Source: RI-283 sp964487925 (GTDB taxonomy: Bacteria > Pseudomonadota > Gammaproteobacteria > SZUA-140). Taken from it: a stretch of 12,985 nt of DNA. Below are positions 1-7,756 of the stretch, one piece after another (the first letter of the stretch is position 1; each line of letters opens with the position of its first letter). The notes beneath the pieces were generated by a model. The model did no database searches. It was given only the letters and a program-made list of their open reading frames with translations, and was not told the origin of the DNA. The stretch covers positions 1-12,985 of the forward strand of contig CAZASZ010000057.1 in NCBI GenBank assembly GCA_964487925.1, given 5' to 3'. The position numbers and the translations under genes were made by a program.

Positions 1-23
1 CATAACTACTGGAACTGCTTTCG

Positions 24-770
24 ATGGCAATTAACTGGTTTAAATTCTCATCTCCGGCGAGCTTTTACCCGCTTGCCGGTCGCCTGATACCCTGGTTTTG
101 GATCCTTGCGGCGATCCTGATCGTCATTGGCCTATACCTCGGATTCGTCGTTGCTCCGACTGATTACAAGCAGGGCGAGGCTTATCGGATTATGTTCATT
201 CATGTCCCCGCAGCCTGGATGTCGATGTTTATTTATATCGTCATGGCGATATACGCCGGTCTGGCTCTCGTGCTCAAGACGCGGCTTTCGACGATGATGG
301 CGACCGCCATGGCACCGACCGGGGCGATGTTTACCTTTGTGGCGCTATGGACCGGGGCCCTGTGGGGTAAGCCGATGTGGGGCGCTTGGTGGGTATGGGA
401 TGCCCGATTAACCTCGGAGTTGATCCTGTTGTTTCTCTATATCGGTTATATGTCCCTATACGCGGCGATTGATGACCCAAGACGTGCGGCTCGCGCCAGT
501 GGTCTCCTTGCAATCGTTGGGGTCGTTAATGTTCCAGTAATCTATTTTTCCGTAAAGTGGTGGAATACGCTGCATCAGGGCGCCTCTATCAGTTTTGGCG
601 AAGCGCCCACGATGGCTGCCACAATGCTGGCAGCCATGCTCGTGATGGCGCTGGGTTTTTGGATGTATACCATCGCCATGGTCCTGATGCGTGTGCGTTG
701 CGAGATCCTCGAGCGCGAGCGTCATAGCGACTGGGTCCAGGAGCTGGTCGACCGGGGGATGCATGGCTGA
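24..770 (+). CDS. ccmC: Haem exporter/haem-handling protein CcmC
   Basis: Inner-membrane protein of System I cytochrome c maturation that, with CcmD, loads haem onto the chaperone CcmE on the periplasmic side. The 248-residue length matches the family (about 245). Six hydrophobic segments are visible. The tryptophan-rich WWD signature lies at residues 114-126 (WGKPMWGAWWVWD). His60 (in FIHVPAAW) and His184 (in NTLHQG) sit at the positions of the haem-ligand histidines known in Escherichia coli CcmC. An in-frame TAA at 3-5 precedes the ATG at 24, which is the first ATG after that stop, and a GGAA lies 10 bases ahead of it, so the start is well supported. It overlaps ccmD by 8 bases. ccmA and ccmB are expected upstream, beyond the window edge. 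Function is inferred from family; the identification is very secure. Confidence 0.97.
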   Translation: MAINWFKFSSPASFYPLAGRLIPWFWILAAILIVIGLYLGFVVAPTDYKQGEAYRIMFIHVPAAWMSMFIYIVMAIYAGLALVLKTRLSTMMATAMAPTGAMFTFVALWTGALWGKPMWGAWWVWDARLTSELILLFLYIGYMSLYAAIDDPRRAARASGLLAIVGVVNVPVIYFSVKWWNTLHQGASISFGEAPTMAATMLAAMLVMALGFWMYTIAMVLMRVRCEILERERHSDWVQELVDRGMHG

Positions 771-948
771 GTTTATCGACATGAATGGATACGGTTTCTA
801 CGTTTGGGGTTCTTACCTCGTGACCGGGGTATTGATGGTCCTGGAGGTCATTTTGATCCGGCGTCGGCGCGCCCAATTATGGCGCAGACTGGATCGAATC
901 GGGCGCATGCAGGCCCATGAAGATGAAGTGAGGGTAGATAAATCATGA
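763..948 (+). CDS. ccmD: Haem exporter small membrane subunit CcmD
   Basis: A 61-residue single-span membrane protein that, in studied systems, assists release of haem-loaded CcmE from the CcmABC complex. Residues 1-10 are short and periplasmic, a hydrophobic span covers about residues 11-32 and includes the typical aromatic N-terminal edge (MNGYGFYVWGSYL), and it is followed by the basic cluster RRRR (33-36) and a charged cytoplasmic tail. I take the ATG at 763 as start because it is coupled to the end of ccmC and gives a CcmD-like N-terminus; the same frame is open further upstream to 691, but that extension only shadows ccmC. An internal ATG at 781 (MNGYGF) is a possible alternative. The last codons overlap the ATG of ccmE at 945. 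CcmD proteins are poorly conserved, so the call rests on size, topology and position. Confidence 0.93.
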   Translation: MAEFIDMNGYGFYVWGSYLVTGVLMVLEVILIRRRRAQLWRRLDRIGRMQAHEDEVRVDKS

Positions 949-1427
949 AAACGAGACATAAACGTCTGGCCCTGGTGGCCGTAGGATTGGTCGGACTGGG
1001 GGTCGCCACGACACTCGTGTTGCGTGCTTTCAATAGCAATCTGGTCTTTTTCTTCAGCCCTACTCAGGTAGCGGCCAAGGAGTCGCCTCAAGATCGGAGT
1101 TTCCGTCTGGGCGGACTGGTCGAGGATGGTAGCCTCGAACGTGAAGATAACGGCCTGACGGTCCATTTTGTGGTCACCGATACATCGGTCGAGATTCCCG
1201 TGACCTTCACCGGCATCCTGCCGGACCTCTTCCGGGAGGGCCAAGGTGTTGTCGCTCAGGGACGCTTGGGGTCGGACGGCGTATTCAAGGCCGATGAGGT
1301 TTTGGCCAAGCATGATGAAAAGTATATGCCTCCGGAGGTTGCCGACGCCTTAGAGAAGGCCAAGATCGTCAATGCCCAGATGAATGGCACCAGTCTCGCC
1401 ACGGGCGCGATGGAGGTCAAGCCATGA
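945..1427 (+). CDS. ccmE: Periplasmic haem chaperone CcmE
   Basis: Membrane-anchored haem chaperone that receives haem from CcmC and hands it to CcmF. The 160-residue protein has a basic N-terminus, one signal-anchor helix (about residues 8-28), then an OB-fold-like beta domain. The C-terminal signature LAKHDEKYMPPE contains His123, the residue that binds haem covalently in this family, and Tyr127 of the HxxxY motif. The flexible tail after residue 131 is typical. The ATG overlaps the ccmD stop by 4 bases, and the stop overlaps the ccmF ATG by 4 bases (1424-1427). No alternative assignment is reasonable; this is the HxxxY form found in proteobacteria rather than the CxxxY variant of some archaea and sulphate reducers. 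Confidence 0.97.
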   Translation: MKTRHKRLALVAVGLVGLGVATTLVLRAFNSNLVFFFSPTQVAAKESPQDRSFRLGGLVEDGSLEREDNGLTVHFVVTDTSVEIPVTFTGILPDLFREGQGVVAQGRLGSDGVFKADEVLAKHDEKYMPPEVADALEKAKIVNAQMNGTSLATGAMEVKP

Positions 1428-3433
1428 TCCCTGAAATCGGTCATTTCGCCCTGATCTTGGCCCTGTCCGTGGCCCTGGTGCAGTCCGTTCTGCCCTTAGT
1501 GGGTGCGGCCAAAGGCAACGAGAACTGGATGCGCTTGGCTCGCCCCGTGGCCCAAGGACAATTTCTGTTTGTGGCTACGGCCTTCGCTTGTCTCGTCTAT
1601 GCCTTCCTCAGCAACGACTTTTCCGTCATGTATGTGGCGCAGCATTCTAATACGGAGTTGCCGCTGCAATACCGTATCGGGGCCGTATGGGGCGGGCATG
1701 AAGGCTCGATGTTGCTTTGGGTCCTGATGCTGACGGGTTGGACCATGGCCGTCAGCCTATTCAGTCGTAAGTTGCCCGACGATCTGGTCGCCAGGGTGAT
1801 CGGTGTTCTGGGGCTTGTCTCGACCGGTTTCCTGTCCTTCGTGCTTCTTACCTCGAATCCTTTTACCCGCTTGATGCCGGCAGCCCTTGAGGGCCGTGAT
1901 CTCAACCCGCTATTGCAGGATCCCGGGCTCGTCTTTCATCCGCCAATGCTCTATATGGGCTATGTTGGCTTCTCGGTGGCCTTTGCCTTCGCCATTGCGG
2001 CGCTCATGAGCGGACGGCTTGATGCGGCCTGGGCGCGTTGGTCTCGTCCCTGGACGCTGGTCGCGTGGACCTTTCTGACCATGGGTATCGCAATGGGCAG
2101 TATCTGGGCCTATTATGAATTGGGCTGGGGCGGCTGGTGGTTTTGGGATCCGGTCGAGAACGCCTCGTTCATGCCTTGGTTGGCCGGTACCGCCCTGATC
2201 CATTCGCTGGCCGTGACGGAGAAGCGGGGCAGCTTCAAAAACTGGACCGTCCTGCTGGCCATTATTGCCTTCAGCCTGAGTCTGCTCGGGACCTTTCTGG
2301 TCCGTTCCGGTGTTTTGACCTCGGTCCATGCCTTTGCATCCGATCCGAGCCGAGGCGTGTTTATTCTGATGCTGTTGGTCATTGTGACCGGCGGTTCCAT
2401 GGCGTTGTTCGCCTGGCGGGCGCCCAAGGTCGGAATCGGTGGCCGTTTTGCCTTGGTTTCTCGGGAGACCTTCCTGCTAGCGAACAACGTATTATTGCTC
2501 GTGGCCACGGCCACGGTCGTGCTCGGCACGCTCTACCCGCTCATCATTGATGCCTTGGACATGGGTAAGATCTCGGTGGGACCGCCGTATTTCGCCAAGG
2601 TATTCATGCCCGTCATGGCGCCCCTGATCTTCCTGATGGGCGTGGGCCCCGTTGCGCGCTGGAAGCAAGCCAGTCTACCCGAACTGGCTGTGCGCTTGCG
2701 CTGGGCCTTCGGCGTGTCCCTGGTTTCTGCACTTATCGCTCCGTTCCTTATGGGCGAGTGGTTCCCGCTCGTTAGCTTCGGTTTGCTCATGGCCTTTTGG
2801 GTCATGGTGACTGTGGTTCTTGGTATCACGCGACGTGTTCGCCGTAACCAGGAAATCGGGCATCCGGGTTTTTCCGGGATGACGCGTAGCTATATCGGTA
2901 TGCAACTAGCTCACACTGGGGTGGCGGTATTCATTATCGGCGTGACGCTCGTCTACGGCTATGAGGTCGAAAAGGATGTCCGTATGGATGTTGGCGACAC
3001 AGTCGAGGTCGCGGACTATGTATTCCGATTCGACGGCGTGGCGCAGACCAAGGGTCCCAATTACACGGCGTTACAGGGATATATCCAGGTCATGAAGGAT
3101 GGTAACGACCTGCTGGTTCTGCATCCGGAGAAACGCAATTACAACGTCCAGACCATGCCCATGACCGAGGCTGGCATCGACACCGGTTTGACCCGTGACC
3201 TGTATGCATCCCTAGGTGAGCCGGTCAGCGGAGGTGCCTGGAGTGTCCGCATCTATTACAAGCCATTCATCGACTGGATCTGGGGTGGATGTTTCATCAT
3301 GGCCCTAGGCGGTGGTCTGGCGATGTCGGACCGGCGTTACCGAGTTGCGAGTCGGCGTAAAGTGGCCGACAGCGCTCAGGCCGATGCTGGTCGTGGCGCG
3401 ACTACGTTGACGACGGAGGGCAGTCGGGCGTGA
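1424..3433 (+). CDS. ccmF: Haem lyase subunit CcmF
   Basis: Large polytopic membrane protein that attaches haem to apocytochrome c CXXCH sites. The 669-residue length is normal for the family. The WWD motif WWFWDPVENASFMPW is at residues 238-252. Four histidines occur near the positions known to matter in Escherichia coli CcmF: His172 (FHPPMLYMGY), His260 (GTALIH), His302 (VHAFASDPSRG) and His497 (MQLAHTG). GHEGSMLLW at 91-99 is another family hallmark. A large periplasmic domain (about 515-620) precedes the last helix, and the C-terminus is a basic cytoplasmic tail. GGAGG at 1412-1416 lies 7 bases before the ATG. The stop overlaps the GTG start of ccmG. The product works with CcmH/CcmI, encoded just downstream. 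Confidence 0.98.
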   Translation: MIPEIGHFALILALSVALVQSVLPLVGAAKGNENWMRLARPVAQGQFLFVATAFACLVYAFLSNDFSVMYVAQHSNTELPLQYRIGAVWGGHEGSMLLWVLMLTGWTMAVSLFSRKLPDDLVARVIGVLGLVSTGFLSFVLLTSNPFTRLMPAALEGRDLNPLLQDPGLVFHPPMLYMGYVGFSVAFAFAIAALMSGRLDAAWARWSRPWTLVAWTFLTMGIAMGSIWAYYELGWGGWWFWDPVENASFMPWLAGTALIHSLAVTEKRGSFKNWTVLLAIIAFSLSLLGTFLVRSGVLTSVHAFASDPSRGVFILMLLVIVTGGSMALFAWRAPKVGIGGRFALVSRETFLLANNVLLLVATATVVLGTLYPLIIDALDMGKISVGPPYFAKVFMPVMAPLIFLMGVGPVARWKQASLPELAVRLRWAFGVSLVSALIAPFLMGEWFPLVSFGLLMAFWVMVTVVLGITRRVRRNQEIGHPGFSGMTRSYIGMQLAHTGVAVFIIGVTLVYGYEVEKDVRMDVGDTVEVADYVFRFDGVAQTKGPNYTALQGYIQVMKDGNDLLVLHPEKRNYNVQTMPMTEAGIDTGLTRDLYASLGEPVSGGAWSVRIYYKPFIDWIWGGCFIMALGGGLAMSDRRYRVASRRKVADSAQADAGRGATTLTTEGSRA

Positions 3434-3969
3434 AGCTACGTTTTCTGATTCCTCTGGCCGTATTCGTGGTCATGGTCGTCTTTTTGGGGCGGGGCCTAGT
3501 GCTTGATCCGAGCAAGGTACCGTCTCCGTTGATCGATAAACCGGCGCCGCGCATCGATTTGTCCGAGCTGCACAACCCCGGCGCCCGATTCAAAAGCGAT
3601 ACGATGCTGGGCCAAGTTTGGTTGCTGAACGTTTGGGCCTCTTGGTGTGTGTCTTGCCGACAGGAACATCCTGTCCTCGTGGATCTGTCCCGTCGACATC
3701 TCGTGCCAATCTACGGGCTGAATTATAAGGATACCCGCCCGGATGCGGTGCGCTGGCTCCGCGAACGCGGAAATCCCTATGACATCAGTGCATTCGATAA
3801 CGACGGCCGCGTCGGCATGGATTATGGCGTCTATGGTGTGCCGGAGACCTATGTCATCGATAAGAAGGGCATCATCCGCTATAAGCAGATCGGCCCGATC
3901 AGCCCATCGGTGCTGAATGACCAGATCCTGCCGTTGATTCAGCGCCTGCAGCAGGGGAGTGCGACCTGA
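3430..3969 (+). CDS. ccmG: Periplasmic thiol:disulphide oxidoreductase CcmG (DsbE)
   Basis: Membrane-tethered thioredoxin-fold protein that, in the family, receives electrons from the DsbD/CcdA route and keeps apocytochrome or CcmH cysteines reduced. The 179-residue protein has an N-terminal anchor (about residues 4-25), then the active site WASWCVSCRQEHP with Cys73 and Cys76. The CcmG-type acidic/groove region and the cis-proline loop GVPETYVIDKKG (Pro138) follow. The start is GTG at 3430, overlapping the ccmF TGA, with GGAGGG at 3415-3420 as ribosome-binding site; no better in-frame ATG exists before the anchor helix. The stop overlaps the ccmH ATG by one base. Position and anchor distinguish it from the second thioredoxin-like gene at 5735. 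Confidence 0.96.
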   Translation: MKLRFLIPLAVFVVMVVFLGRGLVLDPSKVPSPLIDKPAPRIDLSELHNPGARFKSDTMLGQVWLLNVWASWCVSCRQEHPVLVDLSRRHLVPIYGLNYKDTRPDAVRWLRERGNPYDISAFDNDGRVGMDYGVYGVPETYVIDKKGIIRYKQIGPISPSVLNDQILPLIQRLQQGSAT

Positions 3970-4448
3970 TGCGAAGACTGCTTTGTATGTTGACCGTATT
4001 TTGCGCAATCTGGTGTACCGCATCCGTCGCCAAAGAGGCGGCGCCGATGATCAGTGATCCGGTGATCGCGGGGCGCATGGCTAATCTTACTGCGGAGCTG
4101 CGCTGTTTGGTCTGTCAAGGTCAGTCGGTTGCCGATTCCGGTTCCGACTTTTCCAACGATATCCGCCGTGAGGTCAAGAAACTCATGGAGCAAGGGAAGA
4201 CGGATCAGGAGGTCGTTGATTTCCTGGTCCAGCGTTATGGTGACTTTATCCTCTTCGACCCTCCGGTCACTGGTGCGACGGCCCCGCTTTGGATCGGACC
4301 TTTCGCGCTTTTGGCGCTTGCGGGGACCATTCTGGTCATTGTACTGGTCAAGCGCAGCAAGGGCCCGAGTGAAGATCTTTCCCCCGAGCAGGTTGCCGAG
4401 GCTGAGCGCTTGCTGAACGACATAAAGAAAGAAGGCAAAGATTCATGA
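3969..4448 (+). CDS. ccmH: Cytochrome c maturation thiol protein CcmH (CcmL/CycL type)
   Basis: Periplasmic, membrane-anchored protein that handles apocytochrome c thiols before haem ligation. The 159-residue product has a signal peptide (about 1-21), the diagnostic LRCLVCQGQ motif with Cys46 and Cys49, a three-helix domain including the conserved SNDIRREVKKLMEQGKTD region, the RYGDFILFDPP segment, and a C-terminal membrane helix (about 106-126). The size shows that this is the short form; the TPR part, fused in Escherichia coli CcmH, is encoded separately here as ccmI. GGGGAG at 3954-3959 precedes the ATG. The start overlaps the ccmG stop by one base and the stop overlaps the ccmI ATG by 4 bases. 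Confidence 0.96.
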   Translation: MRRLLCMLTVFCAIWCTASVAKEAAPMISDPVIAGRMANLTAELRCLVCQGQSVADSGSDFSNDIRREVKKLMEQGKTDQEVVDFLVQRYGDFILFDPPVTGATAPLWIGPFALLALAGTILVIVLVKRSKGPSEDLSPEQVAEAERLLNDIKKEGKDS

Positions 4449-5725
4449 TCGTGTTTGGCGTGATTGCCGGTCTGCTTGTGCTGACCGCATTGTTGTTGAT
4501 TGTTCCGCCCCTGATTGGCCGTGGCCGACATGGCCATGCCGGGGTCGTTCATCGCGAGCTTAATCTGAACCTCTTCCGTGAGGCCTTGGTCGAGCTGGAA
4601 CGTGACCTTGAGGCGGGAACGATCGCCCAGGATCAATATGAAATATCGCGCAAGGAGCTCGAGAGCCGTTTGCTTGAAGAGGTCGGGCATGAAACCGAGA
4701 TGCCGGCGCAGGCAGTTGCCGGTTCGGGCAGGGTGTCCGCCATTGTCGTTGCGTTGCTCATACCCGTTTTTGCGATCGGTATGTATGTCTACCAAGGGAC
4801 GCCGCAGGCTATCAATCCCGAGCAGATGAGCAGACAGAGCGCCGCCGATACGCAATCCCCGGAGGGGATGACGGCACGGATTCAGGCCATGGTCGCGACC
4901 CTTGCCGACAAACTCAAGAAGAACCCGGACGATGCGGCCGGCTGGACCATGTTGGGACGTTCCTACATCGTGCTTGAGCGCTTTGAAGATGCCCGGGCCG
5001 CGCTTGAGAAGGCAGCCAGTCTGAATCAGAATGATCCTCAGTTGCTCGCGGATCTGGCTGATTCACTGGCCATGACCAGTGGTGAGTCGTTGCGCGGCAA
5101 GCCCCAGGAGCTTATTCTTCGCGCCCTGGCGCTCGACCCCAATAACCAGAAGGCCCTATGGCTTGCCGGTACTGCCGCCTATGAGCAGTCCGATTACCCC
5201 CAGGCGCTCAAGTACTGGCGCAAGCTTTATAAAATGCTGCCTGAGGGTTCGGAGACCGCCCAGACAATGGCTGGCAATATCGCTGAGGCCCAGTCATTGC
5301 TCGAGGGACTTGATCCCAGTCAGCTCATGAGCAATGAGCCGGCGCCTCAGGCAACGATGAGCGCATCCAACAGTGGTCCGGCAGCCAGTGTGACAGGGCG
5401 TGTCAGTCTCTCCTCGGCCTTGCGCAGCAAGGTTCGCGATGACGATACCGTCTTTATCTTCGCCAAGGCGGTTCAAGGTCCGCCGATGCCATTGGCCGTA
5501 CAGCGAGCCAAGGTCAGTGACCTGCCCGTGGATTTCAAACTCGATGACAGTATGGCCATGAGTCCGCAGATGACGTTGTCGCAGTTCCCTCAGGTCGTAG
5601 TCATGGCTAGGGTGTCGCGTTCCGGGAACGCCATGCCGCAAAGCGGCGACCTACAGGGGAGTAGCCGCGCTGTTGCCGTGGGATCAAAGGTTCCGGAAAT
5701 CATGATCGATCAGGTGATTCCCTAA
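4445..5725 (+). CDS. ccmI: Apocytochrome c chaperone CcmI (CycH), TPR protein
   Basis: Membrane protein that binds the C-terminus of apocytochromes c and delivers them to CcmF/CcmH. The 426-residue product has two membrane helices (about 3-22 and 97-115) flanking a cytoplasmic loop whose region about 39-80 (NLNLFREALVELERDLEAG and following residues) is typical of the family. A periplasmic TPR array follows at about 164-275 (for example GWTMLGRSYIVLERFEDARAA). After an Ala/Ser-rich linker (295-315) comes the C-terminal beta domain (about 315-426) with VTGRVSLS and FIFAKAVQGPPMPLAV, as seen in pseudomonad-type CcmI. It ends the canonical ccm block; a 9-base gap separates it from the next gene. 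Identification is secure from domain order and context. Confidence 0.94.
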   Translation: MIVFGVIAGLLVLTALLLIVPPLIGRGRHGHAGVVHRELNLNLFREALVELERDLEAGTIAQDQYEISRKELESRLLEEVGHETEMPAQAVAGSGRVSAIVVALLIPVFAIGMYVYQGTPQAINPEQMSRQSAADTQSPEGMTARIQAMVATLADKLKKNPDDAAGWTMLGRSYIVLERFEDARAALEKAASLNQNDPQLLADLADSLAMTSGESLRGKPQELILRALALDPNNQKALWLAGTAAYEQSDYPQALKYWRKLYKMLPEGSETAQTMAGNIAEAQSLLEGLDPSQLMSNEPAPQATMSASNSGPAASVTGRVSLSSALRSKVRDDDTVFIFAKAVQGPPMPLAVQRAKVSDLPVDFKLDDSMAMSPQMTLSQFPQVVVMARVSRSGNAMPQSGDLQGSSRAVAVGSKVPEIMIDQVIP

Positions 5726-5734
5726 CGGTTTGTC

Positions 5735-6295
5735 GTGATTTGCCGTGTTCGCGTCTGGTGCTTGATTTCCGCGATCGCGGTTGTCCTGTCCGCTTGTGAA
5801 CAAGGCCCGCCGCCGGATCGGCTCACGGAGGGTGGCGCCTTTCCCGACCTCGTTCTGACTACACTGGATCGGCAAAGCATCCATTTAGCGACGCGCCGGG
5901 GGAGGTTGGTCATACTGAATGTTTGGGCGACTTGGTGTACGCCCTGTCGACGGGAATTGCCCTCATTGGAGCGTTTGCAGTTCATGCTCGGTCCAGATCG
6001 TTTGGGCGTCATTTTGCTGAGTGTAGACGACGATCCGGATATTGTACGTGAGTATCTGCGCCACAAAGGAATCGGTCTGTCTTCCTATATCGATCCGGGC
6101 CAGGACAACGCTGATCGGATACTCGGGATCCGGCGTTACCCCGATAGCTTTGTGATCTCTGCGGAGGGTGGCCTGATCCGTCGCTTTGCGGGCGAGACCG
6201 ATTGGGCGCGCCCCGAACTGGTGGCCGCCATGAAGAAGGCAGCCTATAATCATGACTTTAGTGCACTGGTGGATTATCGTGACTCAACTCAATAA
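5735..6295 (+). CDS. TlpA/ResA-like thioredoxin-fold lipoprotein
   Basis: Predicted periplasm-facing lipoprotein of 186 residues with a thioredoxin-like fold. The N-terminus carries two or three arginines, a hydrophobic stretch and a lipobox LSAC with lipidated Cys21. The active site WATWCTPCRRELP has Cys68 and Cys71, the cis-proline is in RRYPDSFV (Pro136), and the domain runs to about residue 172. These features place it in the AlkylHydroperoxide/TlpA/ResA group of thiol-disulphide reductases, which often serve cytochrome c or cytochrome oxidase biogenesis. The start is a GTG at 5735, the only ATG/GTG/TTG-type start between the upstream in-frame stop (which is the ccmI stop triplet, 5723-5725) and the hydrophobic stretch, except a TTG at 5762 that would remove the positive N-region. 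No strong ribosome-binding site is visible. It is a second thiol reductase next to ccmG; its partner is unknown. Confidence 0.88.
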   Translation: MICRVRVWCLISAIAVVLSACEQGPPPDRLTEGGAFPDLVLTTLDRQSIHLATRRGRLVILNVWATWCTPCRRELPSLERLQFMLGPDRLGVILLSVDDDPDIVREYLRHKGIGLSSYIDPGQDNADRILGIRRYPDSFVISAEGGLIRRFAGETDWARPELVAAMKKAAYNHDFSALVDYRDSTQ

Positions 6296-6317
6296 CAGTC
6301 TGTTGAAGGGGACCCCA

Positions 6318-6635
6318 ATGCCACGAATCACCTATCGCCCGCGCTTGATCGCGTTTCTGCTGCTGGCGGCTATGGCTTTTCCGGCCTGGTCGGCCGACGT
6401 GATCAAAGGGCGTGCGCTTTATAATCAGAATTGCCAGAATTGCCACGGCAGCCAGGGTAAGCCTCAACTCCCGGGTACGCCGGACTTTTCCAGGGGCGAA
6501 CGGATGCTGCGCGCCGATCACGACCTGATCATGGCGGTCCGGCATGGCAAGGGTATGATGCCCGCATTCGAGGGGCGCTTCGAAGACGAGGACTTTTTCA
6601 ATCTTGTGGCCTATCTGCGGACCCTGCGTCGATGA
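6318..6635 (+). CDS. Small periplasmic mono-haem cytochrome c (class I-like)
   Basis: A 105-residue protein with a Sec signal peptide ending near AWSA (residue 26), giving a mature protein of about 80 residues. The single haem site is CQNCH (Cys39, Cys42, His43). The likely axial methionine is Met80 or Met81 in GKGMMPAFEG, and the C-terminal helix FFNLVAYLRTLRR is typical of small class I cytochromes (Cytochrome_CBB3/c-type domain). I choose the ATG at 6318 because AAGGGG (6306-6311) lies 6 bases upstream and the signal peptide starts here; the in-frame ATG at 6252 lies inside the previous gene and would bury the signal peptide. It is itself a substrate of the adjacent Ccm machinery. The TGA overlaps the ATG of the following propeller gene, so the two products are probably made in step. 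Redox partner unknown. Confidence 0.93.
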   Translation: MPRITYRPRLIAFLLLAAMAFPAWSADVIKGRALYNQNCQNCHGSQGKPQLPGTPDFSRGERMLRADHDLIMAVRHGKGMMPAFEGRFEDEDFFNLVAYLRTLRR

Positions 6636-7729
6636 CGGTCCGTGCCAATTTGGCGAGGGCCATTCTGCTGGGCCTTTTCTTTGTCGCTCCGACCTTTGCT
6701 GCGGATAGCGCCGGACGCGACGCTCAGCGTGTCCTTGAGAGCTTCGATGTCGGTGCTCAGGTCTATGTGCGCTCTTTAGCCATAGATCCCGCCCGGCACT
6801 CCCTCTGGGTCGGTACCTCGCTTGGTGTTCATGAAATCGACCTGGCCTCACGGGATCTGCGGCGTACCTTTACGCGCAAACAGGGGCTTGCCAACGAGTA
6901 TGTCTTCGCGGCTTTTGTAGATTCCAAGGATAATAAGTGGTTCGGTACCAATGGTGGTGGTGTGTCCCGCTTCCACAACGGCGACTGGAAGACCTACTTT
7001 CCGATGCACGGCCTTGCGGACTATTGGGTTTACTCGCTTGCCGAACAGTCCGATGGAACGATCTGGATAGGGACATGGGCCGGGGCCAACCGATTGGATC
7101 CGTCGAAAGGGAAATGGAAGACCTATTATGACGAACTCATCAACGAGTGGGTCTACGGTATCGCTGTGGACGGACAGGACCGGGTCTGGTTCGGTACCGA
7201 GGGCGGTGTATCGATGTTTGACGGTGCCAAATGGCAATCATGGACTCACAAAGATGGCCTCGGCGCACCCAACCGGCAGCACCTCAAGGAGAGCAGGAAT
7301 ACCGGGCTTGGAACGCGTGACAGGCATAACCTGAGCGTGTTGGTTGAGGGCCAGCCGACCTATAACCCGGGTTATGTATTCTGTATTCACAGCGATCGCC
7401 AGGGACAGATCTGGGCCGGGACGTGGGGCGGCGGTGTAAGTCGCTTCGATGGCAAGACTTGGCATAATTTGACCACTGCCGACGGGCTTGCCGGGGATAT
7501 CGTATTCGCGATCGCGGAGGATGATAAGGGCGTTCTTTGGTTCGGTACGAATAAGGGCCTGTCACGCTACGATGGCCATACCTGGCGGCGTTATTCACGT
7601 GAAGACGGCCTTTCGAGCGACGCCGTCTATGCGGTTGTGGCCGCGCCAGGAGGCGACATATGGGTCGGAACGCTTGGTGGTGTCGCACGGCTTGGTAGGC
7701 CCGCGGCGCAAGTGAGTACGAATCAGTAA
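6632..7729 (+). CDS. Secreted seven-bladed beta-propeller protein, Reg_prop type (paralogue 1)
   Basis: A 365-residue exported protein consisting of a signal peptide (about 1-23, cleavage near TFA-A) followed almost entirely by a beta-propeller. Seven repeats each centre on a W-x-G-T motif: LWVGT (58-62), KWFGT (102-106), IWIGT (144-148), VWFGT (185-189), IWAGT (260-264), LWFGT (302-306) and IWVGT (343-347), each followed by a Gly-rich turn and often by an aromatic-Asp strand such as SRFDG. This is the repeat style of the 'two-component regulator propeller' family, but no histidine kinase, GGDEF or helix-turn-helix output domain is attached. A 35-40 residue insertion (about 210-245) rich in basic and polar residues interrupts blades 4 and 5 and ends in TYNPGY. 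Start overlaps the cytochrome stop by 4 bases. A periplasmic binding, scaffold or sensor role is inference only. Confidence 0.85.
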   Translation: MTVRANLARAILLGLFFVAPTFAADSAGRDAQRVLESFDVGAQVYVRSLAIDPARHSLWVGTSLGVHEIDLASRDLRRTFTRKQGLANEYVFAAFVDSKDNKWFGTNGGGVSRFHNGDWKTYFPMHGLADYWVYSLAEQSDGTIWIGTWAGANRLDPSKGKWKTYYDELINEWVYGIAVDGQDRVWFGTEGGVSMFDGAKWQSWTHKDGLGAPNRQHLKESRNTGLGTRDRHNLSVLVEGQPTYNPGYVFCIHSDRQGQIWAGTWGGGVSRFDGKTWHNLTTADGLAGDIVFAIAEDDKGVLWFGTNKGLSRYDGHTWRRYSREDGLSSDAVYAVVAAPGGDIWVGTLGGVARLGRPAAQVSTNQ

Positions 7730-7756
7730 TTTGAAGCATTGAAGGGTTAGGTCAAA

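Noticed and set aside
691..762. Upstream extension of ccmD from 691
   Set aside because: It overlaps ccmC out of frame, encodes a Ser/Arg-rich stretch unlike CcmD, and the ATG at 763 gives the expected small membrane protein.
813..1313. 166-codon minus-strand frame opposite ccmD/ccmE
   Set aside because: Antisense shadow of two secure ccm genes with no recognisable protein features.
4235..4855. 206-codon minus-strand frame opposite ccmH/ccmI
   Set aside because: Antisense to two secure genes, low-complexity composition rich in Gln, His and Asn, no domain.
6252..6317. N-terminal extension of the cytochrome c gene from the ATG at 6252
   Set aside because: It lies inside the preceding lipoprotein gene, adds 22 residues before a normal signal peptide, and the ATG at 6318 has its own AAGGGG site at good spacing.
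6258..6851. 197-codon minus-strand frame opposite the cytochrome and first propeller
   Set aside because: Antisense shadow; rich in Arg, His and Gln, and it crosses the boundary of two coupled genes.
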